Source: Bacteroidales bacterium
GTDB lineage: Bacteria; Bacteroidota; Bacteroidia; Bacteroidales; UBA932
Assembly (NCBI GenBank): GCA_017482565.1
Contig: JAFUMO010000062.1
Location: 1 to 64,000 of the forward strand
DNA: 64,000 nt
Reading direction: 5' to 3'
Part shown: positions 26,417 to 36,133 of the stretch, in pieces
Layout of the letters: the number at the start of each line of letters is the position of its first letter
Numbering within the stretch: the first letter of the stretch is position 1
Translations under genes and position numbers: made by a program
The notes under the pieces: generated by a model
What the model saw: only the letters and a program-made list of their open reading frames with translations
What the model was told of the DNA's origin: nothing
The model's database searches: none

Positions 26417-26953
26417 GTGAAAAGTTTGGCAAAAAATATCTTTTTTGTGGCAGTAATGGTGCTGTATATCGTGTCAACAATGGGGTACGGTGTGCATAGG
26501 TGTACCACAGACGGTACTGCTTCGCTTATCCTCCTGTTTGGGGAGAGCCCATGCGAGTATGTGCATTCGCATGTGGACAGGCACGGCAATATCTATACCC
26601 ATTTACATGCCCCGGGAGAGCATGACCAGGCATGCGGCCACGTGCACCATGGGGATTGCGGTACAGGCCACCACCATGGGGACGGGCATGACGGGTGCAG
26701 TGCCGGCCATCATCATGAGGGGGAGCATGACGGGTGCTGTTCAACTGATGTATATGTACTTACCCAGGACCAGAAAACAGTTGAGGACAGCAATCAATTC
26801 CTTATGCAGGCATATCTTGTTGCAGAACAGATGCAGGATGTCCATACTGTACAGGACTCTTTTGCCCTGCTTTCAGCAGACCGTACACAGCTTCCGCAGG
26901 CCCTCCACCCTAAAGAGGGGCAGCAGGCATTGCTGTGCACCTTCAGAATCTGA
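26417..26953 (+). CDS. His-rich HYC_CC_PP-like exported protein
   Basis: A 178-residue protein from a GTG at 26417 (MKSLAKNIFFVAVMVLYIVS); a TTG at 26408 or ATG at 26456 are alternatives. After the N-terminal helix it has GVHRC where the family has H-Y-C, and later GCCSTDVYVLTQDQK, which resembles the CC...DQK region. Between them is a His/Gly/Asp-rich insertion (HHHGDGHDGCSAGHHHEGEH) likely to bind metal. Relatives in Bacteroidetes often precede TonB receptors and HMA proteins, exactly the order here. A TACATTTG box at 26403-26410 lies 6 bases before the GTG. Metal handling is an inference from residues and neighbours. Confidence 0.68.
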   Translation: MKSLAKNIFFVAVMVLYIVSTMGYGVHRCTTDGTASLILLFGESPCEYVHSHVDRHGNIYTHLHAPGEHDQACGHVHHGDCGTGHHHGDGHDGCSAGHHHEGEHDGCCSTDVYVLTQDQKTVEDSNQFLMQAYLVAEQMQDVHTVQDSFALLSADRTQLPQALHPKEGQQALLCTFRI

Positions 26954-26966
26954 TTCCTCTTTTCCG

Positions 26967-27086
26967 GAGGTTGCTTAAAAGGGCAGGTTTGCGTTACGCT
27001 TGCCTCGGGAATCCTCTTATGCCAGACAAACCCAGGTTCCCTTGCATGCGCGCAGGCTTCTGATTCCAACCTTTTAAGTTGTCCTC
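26967..27086 (+). repeat. 120-bp hairpin element, copy 2
   Basis: Same family as 24410-24530 but in the opposite orientation. It shares GCGTTACGCTTGCCTCGG and AATCCTC, while the ends differ (GAGGTTGCTTAAAAGG and CCTTTTAAGTTGTCCTC). Where copy 1 pairs CTCAAAAGG with CCTTTTGAG, this copy pairs CTTAAAAGG with CCTTTTAAG; where copy 1 has GGAAA/TTTCC this has GGGAA/TTCCC. Base pairing is therefore kept while sequence drifts. It lies 13 bases after the His-rich gene and 58 before the TonB receptor start. Confidence 0.82.
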
Positions 27087-27144
27087 ATCTTCATTATCAT
27101 ATCGGATTGGCCTTTACAGGCTTTATAAAAAACTATTCGGAAAG

Positions 27145-29511
27145 ATGAAAAGGATAATAACATTATTGGTATTGGTCTGTGCATGCAGCGTATTTGCAGC
27201 AGCACAGAAAATCAGCGGAAAAGTATATTTCCTCAACTCACAGGAGGAGAAGGAGGCAGGTGCCTTTGCAAATGTATGGTGGGTAGAGGGAAAGCAGGCT
27301 GCTGAGGCAGACGAGGATGGTGAGTTCACTATAAGGCAGTTGAAAGGGGACAATATAACCCTGATTGCTGCGTATGTGGGATACAGGCAGGATACGGTAA
27401 AGGTGTATGAGAACGGTGTAAACCTGTATCCCGGCAATTACATAGTATTTAACCTCAAACCAGAGAATGAACTGGAATCTGTATATGTTACCGGGAGACA
27501 GGAGGCAAACTTCCTCTCCAAGACAGCCAGCATCAAGACAGAGGTGATTTCGGCGGCAGGATTGTGCAAGATGGCCTGCTGCAGCCTTGCCGAGAGCTTC
27601 GAGAGCTCGGCAAGTGTGAGTGTGGGGTATTCTGATGCGGTTACGGGTGCCAAGCAGATCAAGCTGTTGGGACTGTCGGGAAGCTACACCCAGATGCTGG
27701 ACGAGACCCGTCCTGTAATGAGGGGGTTGGCTTCTCCGTTCGGGTTGAGCTACATTCCGGGGCAGTGGCTGGAGAGCATCCAGATTGCAAAGGGCCCTTC
27801 TTCAGTTGTGAATGGCCTGGAGGCGATTACAGGGCAGATCAATGTGGAGCACAGGAAACCTACAGCTGAGAACCCTCTATTTGTGAACCTGTTTGTGAAC
27901 AGCAACCTCAGGGCTGAGGCGAATGTGGCCTCTTCAGTGCAGTTCAATGAGAAGTGGAGCACCGTGGTGCAGGGGCATTTCTCAAAGGATACAAAGGTGC
28001 ATGACGGGAATGATGACATGTTCCGTGATGATCCCCTTACCCAGCAGGTAAACTTTGACAACAGGTGGCTCTACTTTGACCCGAGCGGATTGCAGGTGAG
28101 GTTCGGCGCAAAGTTTGTGAATGACAAGCGTATAGGAGGACACCACGATTACGAGGAGGGTATGAATGACCATGACAATCCAATGTACAGCACTGCGGTA
28201 CAGCCGCCTGATTTGGGCTATGCGTTCAATAACGGTATCTGGGGTAATGAGATTCATAATACCGGTATCAGCGGTTTCTTCAAGCTGGGCATACCTTTGA
28301 ATGAGGAGCAGAGCAAGAACATTGCTGTTGTGGCAGACTGGTCATATTACGATATGGAGAGCTCATATGGACTCAAGACTTTTGGGGGACACCAGAATAT
28401 GGGATTCTTCAATGCAATGTATCACAGTGATATAAACGAGAACCACAAGTATACCTTGGGTATAAGCGGCCGCATTGATGATGTTGAGAGCCAGTACAGG
28501 GATGATGCATTGTACATGGGCCAGGCTGGATTGGGATACAACCCTTCTTCATTTACAGGCTTGGAGTGGGGGAGATTTGATGTGGATGACAAGGTTATTG
28601 GTGCATACGGTGAATACACCTACACTTTGGATGAGAAGGTTTCCATTGTTGCGGGCATCAGGGCAGACTACAGCTCCCTCTGGGGCTGGCAGGTTGCTCC
28701 AAGGGCAAGCTTCAAGTACTCGTTTACTGATGAAACCGTGGTGAGGCTGAATGCCGGAAGGGGCTTCAGGACACCATTTGTGATTACTGACAATCTTGGC
28801 GTAATGTCATCGGGAAGGGGGTTGAGGATTTCCGGGAACCTTGAGGCAGAGGATGCCTGGACATTTGGAGGAAACTTTACCCAGTACTTTACCATTGGGG
28901 GAAGGGACAACAACTATTTCAGCTTTGACTATTTCCGCACAGGCTTCAGACATAAGGTTGTCTATGACTGGGATTCAGGCCTGGAAGATGGTGTGGTTGA
29001 CATTTATGACATGCAGGAGGCAACCCTCGGAAACAACAGGGCATTTACCGATACATATCAGGTGGATTTGTCAATTGAGCCAATAGAGAGGTTTACTGCA
29101 ATTGCAACTTTCCGTTACAGCAATGCAAAAATCTCCATGAAGGACAGGGGGCTTGTTGAGGCTCCTATGACCAGCAAGTACAAGGCTGTCCTCAATCTGC
29201 AGTACGCCACTAACCTGAACAAGTGGATGTTTGACTTTACAGCACAGATGAACGGCCCTTGCAGGCTGCCTGAGTTTATGGGAGGCGGGGAGTCTGACGT
29301 GTATCCTATGATGTTTGCACAGATTACCAGGAAACTCAACCTTGTGGATGTATATATTGGCGTTGAGAACCTTACCGACTATACCCAGAAGAACCCGATC
29401 ATTGGAGCGGATAACCCTTATTCCAAAGATTTCAATGCCTCTATGGTATGGGGCCCGCTTATGGGAAGGATGTTTTATGCCGGAATGAGGCTTACTTTAT
29501 GGAAAAAATAA
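27145..29511 (+). CDS. TonB-dependent outer membrane receptor, probably for a metal or metal chelate
   Basis: A 788-residue receptor from ATG 27145 (MKRIITLLVLVCACSVFAAA); a longer frame from 27079 would run into the hairpin element. Order: signal peptide, CarboxypepD_reg-like domain (KISGKVYFLNSQEEKEAGAF), TonB-box region, plug (AKQIKLLGLSGSYTQMLDE and GPSSVVNGLEAITGQINVEH), then a ~22-strand barrel. It is not a SusC: the plug is of the FepA/BtuB kind. Flanking His-rich and HMA genes suggest copper, zinc, iron or a chelate as substrate, which is inference. Confidence 0.9.
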   Translation: MKRIITLLVLVCACSVFAAAQKISGKVYFLNSQEEKEAGAFANVWWVEGKQAAEADEDGEFTIRQLKGDNITLIAAYVGYRQDTVKVYENGVNLYPGNYIVFNLKPENELESVYVTGRQEANFLSKTASIKTEVISAAGLCKMACCSLAESFESSASVSVGYSDAVTGAKQIKLLGLSGSYTQMLDETRPVMRGLASPFGLSYIPGQWLESIQIAKGPSSVVNGLEAITGQINVEHRKPTAENPLFVNLFVNSNLRAEANVASSVQFNEKWSTVVQGHFSKDTKVHDGNDDMFRDDPLTQQVNFDNRWLYFDPSGLQVRFGAKFVNDKRIGGHHDYEEGMNDHDNPMYSTAVQPPDLGYAFNNGIWGNEIHNTGISGFFKLGIPLNEEQSKNIAVVADWSYYDMESSYGLKTFGGHQNMGFFNAMYHSDINENHKYTLGISGRIDDVESQYRDDALYMGQAGLGYNPSSFTGLEWGRFDVDDKVIGAYGEYTYTLDEKVSIVAGIRADYSSLWGWQVAPRASFKYSFTDETVVRLNAGRGFRTPFVITDNLGVMSSGRGLRISGNLEAEDAWTFGGNFTQYFTIGGRDNNYFSFDYFRTGFRHKVVYDWDSGLEDGVVDIYDMQEATLGNNRAFTDTYQVDLSIEPIERFTAIATFRYSNAKISMKDRGLVEAPMTSKYKAVLNLQYATNLNKWMFDFTAQMNGPCRLPEFMGGGESDVYPMMFAQITRKLNLVDVYIGVENLTDYTQKNPIIGADNPYSKDFNASMVWGPLMGRMFYAGMRLTLWKK

Positions 29512-29532
29512 TAACACTTAATAACTAAAGAT

Positions 29533-29922
29533 ATGAAAGGCATTAAATTTTTATTGGTACTGGCTGTAATGATTTCAGCCGTTTCGTTCAATGCGCAGGC
29601 TCAGAACAAGAAGAAAAAGAATCTTGAGGAGGTTACCTATAATGTATATCTCCATTGTGATGACTGTGTAAAGAAGGCCCAGGCGGTTGTACCTGCTGCT
29701 GTAAAGGGTATCAAGGATTTCAAGGTGAGCCTTGAAGACCAGACATTCTGGATCCAGTTTGATCCTGCAAAGAATTCAAAGGAAAACATTGTTGCAGTAC
29801 TTGCAAAGAAGGGATATGATGTGAAGGAGGTTAAGCCGGGTGAGAAGGGTGATGTGCACAAGCATGACCATAATCACGAGCATAATCATGAGCATGGCCA
29901 CAATCATAACCACAGCCACTAA
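29533..29922 (+). CDS. Exported HMA-domain metal-binding protein with His-rich tail
   Basis: A 129-residue protein with signal peptide (MKGIKFLLVLAVMISAVSFN, cleaved after AQA). An HMA/CopZ-like domain covers residues 35-100, with the metal motif HCDDC in YNVYLHCDDCVKKAQAVV. The tail reads HKHDHNHEHNHEHGHNHNH. Both ends could bind soft or borderline metals. It follows the TonB receptor by 21 bases, is presumably co-transcribed, and would act in the periplasm as a metal carrier or buffer. The ion is not determined by the sequence. Confidence 0.88.
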   Translation: MKGIKFLLVLAVMISAVSFNAQAQNKKKKNLEEVTYNVYLHCDDCVKKAQAVVPAAVKGIKDFKVSLEDQTFWIQFDPAKNSKENIVAVLAKKGYDVKEVKPGEKGDVHKHDHNHEHNHEHGHNHNHSH

Positions 29923-29947
29923 CTGTACTGTTTGATGAGTGATATTG

Positions 29948-29975
29948 GGGCAGCCTGTGTGGTTGCCCTTTTTTT
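29948..29975 (+). terminator. Terminator of the metal-linked operon
   Basis: GGGCAGCC-TGTGT-GGTTGCCC followed by TTTTTTT; one G-T pair in an 8-base stem. Confidence 0.92.
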
Positions 29976-30039
29976 GTAGGCAAAAACTTATTAAATTTGC
30001 TGTTTAAAAATAACAGGAACCTATCTAATTGAAGATTTT

Positions 30040-32529
30040 ATGAAAAGAGCGATTTTCTTTGCGGTATTGCTGGTGCTTTCATTGCAGGCAGCTGCCCAGA
30101 AATGGGTGAGGGTAAACACTGTAGGATATTTGCCCAATGATGTGAAAGTGGCTGTGTTCATCTCAACTGAACGGGCTGATGAGAAAACCTTCAACGTGTG
30201 TGATGCAGTTACGGATGAGGTTGTATATACAGGGGAGACAAAGGCTGTAAGCGGTGAGAAATGGAATATGGCAAGTGCATACAGGCTGAATTTCACACCT
30301 GTGAAGAATGAGGGTGGATATTATATTGAGTGTGCAGGTGCAAAATCCCCTAATTTCAGGGTTGGTGCTGATGTGTATGACGGCCTTTCTGATTATATGC
30401 TCGTATATATGAGGCAGCAGAGATGCGGTGACAACCCTTATACGGATACATTGTGCCACCAGCACGACGGCTACATAGTTGACCATCCTACCCGCAACGG
30501 CGAGAAGATTGATGTAAGGGGAGGCTGGCACGATGCAACAGATTATCTGCAGTACCAGACAACGTCAGCTACAGCAACATACCATATGATGTTCGCCTAT
30601 TATATGACAGAGGACAAGTCTGTGTTCAAGGATCTGTACAAGGCAGACGGCAGAAGGGGCTCAAACGGCATTCCTGATATCCTTGATGAGGCAAGATGGG
30701 GACTTGACTGGCTGGACAGGATGAATCCTGAGGACAAGGTGATGTTTGCACAGATTGCTGATGACAGGGACCATGCAGGGATGAGGCTCCCTAACAGGGA
30801 TCAGGTGGATTATGGCTGGGGCCCAGGAGAGGGAAGACCGGTATATTTCGTTACAGGAAAGCCTCAGGGGCTTGGCAAGCATATCAACAGGACAACAGGC
30901 GTTGCTTCCGTAGCGGGCAAATTCTCATCTTCATTTGCCTTGGGGGCACAGATATTCAAGAATATTGATCCAAAATTCTCAAACAGGATGCAGGTGAAGG
31001 CGGTTCAGGCATTCAACTTTGGTGAGGAGTTCCCTGGAAACACACAGACAGCATGTCTTGTTTCACCTTATTTCTATGAGGAGGATTCATATGTGGATGA
31101 CCTTGAGTTGGCTGCAGCTACAATGTCTGAGTTTACAGGTATGCCGGAGTGGGCAAAGAGGGCTGATTATTGGGGAGACCTTGAGCCTGTAACCCCTTGG
31201 ATGGAGAACGGCATCAGGGGTGAGTACCACCATTACCAGTGGTATCCTTTCATCAATCTCGGACACTTCCTCCAGGCCAGGAGCAAGGATGCAAAGACTG
31301 CGGAGAAATATCAGAAATTCATGAGGTTAGGCCTTGATGAGATAGCTGCAAGGGGGGCGGATGATCCTTTCATGCACGGTGTCCCTTATCTGTGGTGTTC
31401 AAACAACCTCACTTCAGCGGCGGTAACCTATGCCAGACTTTATAATGTGGCTTCAGGAGACTCTACATATGTGGAGCTTGAGATGGCGCTGAGGGACTGG
31501 CTGCTGGGATGTAATCCTTGGGGTACAACCATGATTGTAGGATATCCTTCGGATGCGGATTATCCGGTTGAGCCGCATTCATCTTATGTTAAGGTATGGA
31601 ATGACCTGCCATATGGCGGCCTTATTGATGGCCCCATTGACCGTAACCTGTTCCTGGACCGTGCCGGTGCTGCCCTTACCAAGGAGGATGCACTTGCAGT
31701 GTTCAATAACGGAATGGCCGTATACCACGATGATATAGGTGATTATGCAAGCAATGAGCCTACAATGGACGGTTCTGCAGGGCTTACATACTATTTTGCG
31801 GCAATGGAGGAGATGGGCAGGAGCCAGAAGAAGCTGGATGTGGTGCAGGATGCGTACGACTGCGTGATTAGGGTTAACCCTTCATCAAAGGACATTTTCC
31901 TTGTGTTTACGGCTGATTCTGCATTCCAGGGTGCTGAGAAGATACTCAAAACCTTGAAGAGGAACAAGATAAAGGGTTCATTCTTCCTTACAGGAAATGC
32001 GTTGAGGATGGATGGGCACAAGAGTGTGATTGAGAAGATTATCAAGGAGGGACATTACGTAGGGGGACACTCTGATTCCCACATGCTGTATGCAGAGTGG
32101 GGCAACAGGGATTCCCTGATTGTAACCCAGGAGGAGATAGCGCAGGATATCATTGCAAATGCCCGTGAGCTTGAGAAGTTTGGCATTACAAAAGGGCAGT
32201 CGCAGTGGTTCCTTCCACCATACGAGTACTATAATGATATCAGTGTGAGGGTTGCGGAGAAGCTCGGCTATACTGTAATCAACTATACTCCGGGTACAGC
32301 TACACCGGCAGACTATACTACCCCGGACATGGCAAATTACCAGAGCTCGCAACAGCTGATTGACAAGCTGTATGCCTTTGAGCACGCGGAGGGGCTTGGA
32401 GGTGCTGTAATCCTCATCCACCCTGGTGTGCATGAAGACAGAATTGACAGGCTATATGACAGGCTTGGGGAGATTATCCTTTACTTGGGCAAGAAAGGAT
32501 ACACCTTCAAGGCATTGAATGAAATTTAA
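30040..32529 (+). CDS. GH9 endoglucanase fused to a degenerate polysaccharide deacetylase
   Basis: An 829-residue exported enzyme (MKRAIFFAVLLVLSLQAAAQ). Residues 21-110 form the Ig-like CelD_N domain. About 115-600 is the GH9 (alpha/alpha)6 barrel, with catalytic base Asp in GGWHDATDY (Asp165/Asp168) and acid Glu573 in SNEPTMDG, so beta-glucan cleavage is expected. About 615-829 is a NodB/CE4-like deacetylase. It keeps GHSDSHM (metal His pair) and ILIHPGVH, but the usual T-F-D-D-G reads TADSAF and the R-x-x-x-P-Y motif reads FLPPYEYY, so its activity is doubtful. It is followed by nfnA after 8 bases. Confidence 0.9.
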   Translation: MKRAIFFAVLLVLSLQAAAQKWVRVNTVGYLPNDVKVAVFISTERADEKTFNVCDAVTDEVVYTGETKAVSGEKWNMASAYRLNFTPVKNEGGYYIECAGAKSPNFRVGADVYDGLSDYMLVYMRQQRCGDNPYTDTLCHQHDGYIVDHPTRNGEKIDVRGGWHDATDYLQYQTTSATATYHMMFAYYMTEDKSVFKDLYKADGRRGSNGIPDILDEARWGLDWLDRMNPEDKVMFAQIADDRDHAGMRLPNRDQVDYGWGPGEGRPVYFVTGKPQGLGKHINRTTGVASVAGKFSSSFALGAQIFKNIDPKFSNRMQVKAVQAFNFGEEFPGNTQTACLVSPYFYEEDSYVDDLELAAATMSEFTGMPEWAKRADYWGDLEPVTPWMENGIRGEYHHYQWYPFINLGHFLQARSKDAKTAEKYQKFMRLGLDEIAARGADDPFMHGVPYLWCSNNLTSAAVTYARLYNVASGDSTYVELEMALRDWLLGCNPWGTTMIVGYPSDADYPVEPHSSYVKVWNDLPYGGLIDGPIDRNLFLDRAGAALTKEDALAVFNNGMAVYHDDIGDYASNEPTMDGSAGLTYYFAAMEEMGRSQKKLDVVQDAYDCVIRVNPSSKDIFLVFTADSAFQGAEKILKTLKRNKIKGSFFLTGNALRMDGHKSVIEKIIKEGHYVGGHSDSHMLYAEWGNRDSLIVTQEEIAQDIIANARELEKFGITKGQSQWFLPPYEYYNDISVRVAEKLGYTVINYTPGTATPADYTTPDMANYQSSQQLIDKLYAFEHAEGLGGAVILIHPGVHEDRIDRLYDRLGEIILYLGKKGYTFKALNEI

Positions 32530-32537
32530 TTTTGATT

Positions 32538-33392
32538 ATGTATAAAATTGTACGAAAAGAGACTCTTACACCTATCATAACCCTTATGGAGGTGGAAGCC
32601 GGGCGTCTTGCCTGTGCTGCACAGCCGGGGCAGTTCCTTATTGTAAGGGTTGATGAAGAGGGGGAGAGGGTTCCGCTTACAATCTGTGATTATGACAGGA
32701 AGAAGGGAACTGTAACAATAGTTACCCAGGCTGTTGGGGCAAGCAGCCGGGAGATTTGTGCCCTTGAGGAAGGGGATTCTTTTGTGGATGTGGTTGGTCC
32801 GTTGGGGCAGCCTTCTGAGTTCATTTCCCTTTCCGATGAACAGATCAGCAAGATGTCCTTTGTCTTTGTGGCAGGAGGTTTGGGAACGGCACCTGTATAC
32901 CCCCAGGCAAAATATTTCCATGAGAGGGGAGCCAGGGTGGATGTTATAATAGGCGCCAAGAATGCAGATATGCTTATTCTGGAGGAGGAGATGGCAAAGG
33001 TGTGTGACAACCTATACATCTGTACCGATGACGGTTCCAAAGGTACCAGGGGGCTTGTTACCGCAAAGCTTGAGGAGCTGCTGGCAGCGGGAGCCGGGTA
33101 TACCCAGGCTGTTGCCATAGGTCCAATGGTTATGATGAAATTTGTGGCTATGTCGGCGAAGAAATACAATCTACCTCTGGTTGTGAGCCTGAATACCCTT
33201 ATGGTGGACGGTACAGGAATGTGCGGTGCCTGCAGGGTGACTGTTGCAGGCAAGGTGCGCTTTGCCTGCGTTGAGGGGCCTGAGTTCAATGCCTACGATG
33301 TGGACTTTGATGAGGCAATGAGGCGCCAGGCAATGTACAGGAGCAAGGAGGTTGAGGCAGACCATAAATGTAGAATAGGGAGGGGCAGATAA
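32538..33392 (+). CDS. nfnA: NADH-dependent reduced ferredoxin:NADP+ oxidoreductase subunit A
   Basis: FAD- and NAD-binding subunit of the electron-bifurcating NfnAB (SudB-like). Its 284 residues from ATG 32538 have an N-terminal FAD domain (PGQFLIVRVDEEGERVPLTI), an NAD domain (FVFVAGGLGTAPVYPQAKYF) and a C-terminal [2Fe-2S] cysteine cluster (GTGMCGACRVTVAGKVRFAC). It transfers electrons between NADH and ferredoxin/NADPH in the cytosol. It lies 8 bases after the GH9 gene and 1 base before nfnB. Dihydroorotate dehydrogenase subunit PyrK is a relative but lacks this partner. Confidence 0.9.
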   Translation: MYKIVRKETLTPIITLMEVEAGRLACAAQPGQFLIVRVDEEGERVPLTICDYDRKKGTVTIVTQAVGASSREICALEEGDSFVDVVGPLGQPSEFISLSDEQISKMSFVFVAGGLGTAPVYPQAKYFHERGARVDVIIGAKNADMLILEEEMAKVCDNLYICTDDGSKGTRGLVTAKLEELLAAGAGYTQAVAIGPMVMMKFVAMSAKKYNLPLVVSLNTLMVDGTGMCGACRVTVAGKVRFACVEGPEFNAYDVDFDEAMRRQAMYRSKEVEADHKCRIGRGR

Positions 33393-33393
33393 T

Positions 33394-34782
33394 ATGACAA
33401 GCAGGATACCAAGGGTTCCCGTAAGGGAGCAGGACCCTAAAGTGAGGGCCACGAACTTCAAGGAGGTATGTCTCGGTTACAACGAGGAGGAGGCTTTGTT
33501 GGAGTCAACAAGATGTCTGGGCTGCAGGAAGCCGGCATGTATGGCAGCCTGCCCTGTGTCTGTAAAGATTCCCTTCTTCATAGAGCAGGTTAAGAAGGGA
33601 AATTTTGCGGAGGCTGCAAGGATAATTTCAATAGACAGTTCTCTCCCTGCAATTTGCGGCAGGGTGTGCCCGCAGGAGAGCCAGTGTGAGGGCTCCTGTG
33701 TTATGGGCGTGAAAGGTGAGCCAGTGGCCATAGGCAAGCTGGAGCGCTTTGTTGCGGACTGGTGCCGTGAGAACAACGTGAAGTTTACGGAGAAGAAGCA
33801 GCTCAACGGCAAGAAGGTGGCTGTAATTGGCAGCGGCCCTGGAGGACTGGCCTGTGCAAGCGACCTTGCAAAATTGGGATATGAGGTTACAATCTTTGAG
33901 GTGCTCCACAAGCCCGGAGGAGTGCTAACATACGGAATTCCGGAGTTCAGGCTCCCTAAGGATACCGTTGTGGCAGCCGAGATTGGGAATGTGAAGACCT
34001 TGGGGGTGAAGATAGAGACAAACGTTGTGGTAGGGCGTACCATTACAATAGATGACATGTTTGACAAGGAGGGCTTTGATGCAGTGTTCATTGGGAGCGG
34101 TGCGGGCCTTCCAAAGTTCATGGATATCCCTGGTGAGAACCTGAACGGTGTGGTCTCGGCAAACGAGTTCCTTACCAGAAGCAACCTCATGAAGGCTTAT
34201 AAGGAGGATTCAAGGACCCCTATCTATGTGGGGAACAAGGTTTGTGTTGTGGGTGGCGGAAATGTTGCGATGGATGCTGCCAGGACAGCCCTGCGCCTTG
34301 GTGCGGAGGTTACTGTGGTTTACCGCCGTACGGAGAAGGAACTCCCTGCAAGGGCGGAGGAGGTGTACCATGCAAAGGAGGAGGGGATCAAGTTCCGGAT
34401 GCTCACCAACCCTGTGGAGATTGTGGGTGATGAGAAAGGCTGGGTTACCGGCATCAAATGTGAACAGATGGAACTGGGAGAGCCCGATGCAAGCGGCAGG
34501 AGGTCTCCTGTGGCGGTTCCCGATTCCCACTTTGTAATGGATACGGATGTTGTGATAATGGCACTGGGCACATCACCTAATCCCCTGATTGTACAGACAA
34601 CACCGGGGCTTGAGAGGAACCGCAGGGGCGGTATAGTAGCCGATGAGAGCGGTGCCACAACCCGCGAAGGTGTATTTGCAGGCGGTGATGCGGTTACAGG
34701 CGCTGCAACGGTAATTATGGCAATGGGTGCCGGCAGGAAAGCTGCAGCGGCAATAGATGAATATTTAAAGAAAAAGAAATAA
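33394..34782 (+). CDS. nfnB: NfnB / glutamate-synthase-small-subunit-like oxidoreductase
   Basis: A 462-residue flavoprotein with N-terminal [4Fe-4S] cysteines ([15 protein letters not shown], then [15 protein letters not shown]), an FAD Rossmann motif [15 protein letters not shown] and an NADPH motif [19 protein letters not shown]. With nfnA immediately upstream it is the NADPH/ferredoxin subunit of NfnAB. Homotetrameric GltA (NADPH glutamate synthase) is the nearest alternative by sequence, but no gltB-like partner is present. It ends TAAT directly before the hisS ATG. Confidence 0.9.
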   Translation: MTSRIPRVPVREQDPKVRATNFKEVCLGYNEEEALLESTRCLGCRKPACMAACPVSVKIPFFIEQVKKGNFAEAARIISIDSSLPAICGRVCPQESQCEGSCVMGVKGEPVAIGKLERFVADWCRENNVKFTEKKQLNGKKVAVIGSGPGGLACASDLAKLGYEVTIFEVLHKPGGVLTYGIPEFRLPKDTVVAAEIGNVKTLGVKIETNVVVGRTITIDDMFDKEGFDAVFIGSGAGLPKFMDIPGENLNGVVSANEFLTRSNLMKAYKEDSRTPIYVGNKVCVVGGGNVAMDAARTALRLGAEVTVVYRRTEKELPARAEEVYHAKEEGIKFRMLTNPVEIVGDEKGWVTGIKCEQMELGEPDASGRRSPVAVPDSHFVMDTDVVIMALGTSPNPLIVQTTPGLERNRRGGIVADESGATTREGVFAGGDAVTGAATVIMAMGAGRKAAAAIDEYLKKKK

Positions 34783-34783
34783 T

Positions 34784-36133
34784 ATGGCTCAGAAACCAAG
34801 CATTCCAAAGGGAACAAGAGATTTCGGCCCTGCTGAGATGGCAGGGAGAAACTATATATTTGATACAATCCGTTCTGTATTCAAGAAATACGGATTCAAT
34901 CCGCTTGAGACACCGTCAATGGAGAACCTTTCAACACTGTTGGGCAAGTATGGGGACGAGGGGGACAAGCTCCTCTTCAAGATACTCAACTCGGGTGACG
35001 CCTTTGCAGGAGTGCAGCCTGAACAGCTTGATAACAGCAATGCACTCTCATTGAAAGTGTGCGAGAAAGGGTTGAGGTATGACCTTACAGTCCCTTTTGC
35101 AAGGTACGTTGTACAGCATCAGAATGAGCTGGCATTCCCGTTCAAGCGTTACCAGATACAGCCGGTATGGAGGGCAGACCGTCCCCAGAAGGGAAGGTAT
35201 AGGGAGTTCTACCAGTGTGATGTGGATGTGATAGGCAGCAAGTCACTCATCAATGAGCTTGAACTTGTGCAGATAGTTGACGAGGTGTTTGCAAAGTTCG
35301 GCATAAATGTATGTATCAAGATAAATAACAGGAAGGTGCTCCAGGGCCTTGCAGAGGTGATAGGGCATCCTGACAAGCTCGTTGACATTACAGTTGCAAT
35401 TGACAAGATAGACAAGATAGGGCTTGAGGCGGTTAAGGCAGAACTGGCAGAGAGGGGCATTGATGAGAAGGGAATTGCCACAATTGAGCCTGTGCTGGTA
35501 CTTTCAGGCACTACAGAGGAGAAACTTGCAGCCATGAAGGGGATCCTTGCTACAAGTGAGGCCGGCCTTAAGGGTGTGGCTGAGCTTGAGGAACTCTTCG
35601 GCTATATTGGAGTTGCAGGAATCAGACAGGAGGTGGAGATTGACCTCTCCCTCGCACGAGGCCTCAACTATTACACCGGAGCAATCTTTGAGGTGAAGGC
35701 AAAGGACTTTGTGATAGGCAGCATCTGCGGCGGAGGAAGGTATGATGACCTTACAGGCATCTTCGGCCTCCCTGGAATGAGCGGCGTGGGAATCTCATTC
35801 GGCGCAGACCGTATCTATGATGTCCTCCAGGGTCTCGACAAATTCCCTAAAGAGGCAATAGGGGGCACCAAGGTGCTCTTCTCAAACATGGGTGATGCGG
35901 AGGTGGCCTACACACTCCCAATCATTGCATCCCTCAGGGCCCAGGGAATCAATTGTGAGATTTATCCCGACAAGACCAAGCTGAAGAAACAGTTCGATTA
36001 CGCAGCAAAGAAGAACATCCCTTATTTTGCAATTGTAGGGGAGCAGGAAATAGCTGACGGAACGGTAAATATAAAGAACCAGACAACAGGCGAGCAGATT
36101 GTATGCAAAAAAGATGAAATAAAATTTGCATAA
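34784..36133 (+). CDS. hisS: Histidyl-tRNA synthetase
   Basis: Charges tRNA-His. Its 449 residues show the class II start [14 protein letters not shown], motif 2 [20 protein letters not shown], the histidine loops [14 protein letters not shown], and [13 protein letters not shown] near motif 3. The C-terminal anticodon domain contains [14 protein letters not shown]. It starts one base after nfnB. Its last codons contain the -33 element of the downstream tRNA promoter. Confidence 0.97.
   Translation: MAQKPSIPKGTRDFGPAEMAGRNYIFDTIRSVFKKYGFNPLETPSMENLSTLLGKYGDEGDKLLFKILNSGDAFAGVQPEQLDNSNALSLKVCEKGLRYDLTVPFARYVVQHQNELAFPFKRYQIQPVWRADRPQKGRYREFYQCDVDVIGSKSLINELELVQIVDEVFAKFGINVCIKINNRKVLQGLAEVIGHPDKLVDITVAIDKIDKIGLEAVKAELAERGIDEKGIATIEPVLVLSGTTEEKLAAMKGILATSEAGLKGVAELEELFGYIGVAGIRQEVEIDLSLARGLNYYTGAIFEVKAKDFVIGSICGGGRYDDLTGIFGLPGMSGVGISFGADRIYDVLQGLDKFPKEAIGGTKVLFSNMGDAEVAYTLPIIASLRAQGINCEIYPDKTKLKKQFDYAAKKNIPYFAIVGEQEIADGTVNIKNQTTGEQIVCKKDEIKFA

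Noticed and set aside
33477-34190. A 237-codon minus-strand frame over nfnB
   Set aside because: Antisense to a fully motif-bearing flavoprotein gene, with Ser/Pro-rich shadow composition.
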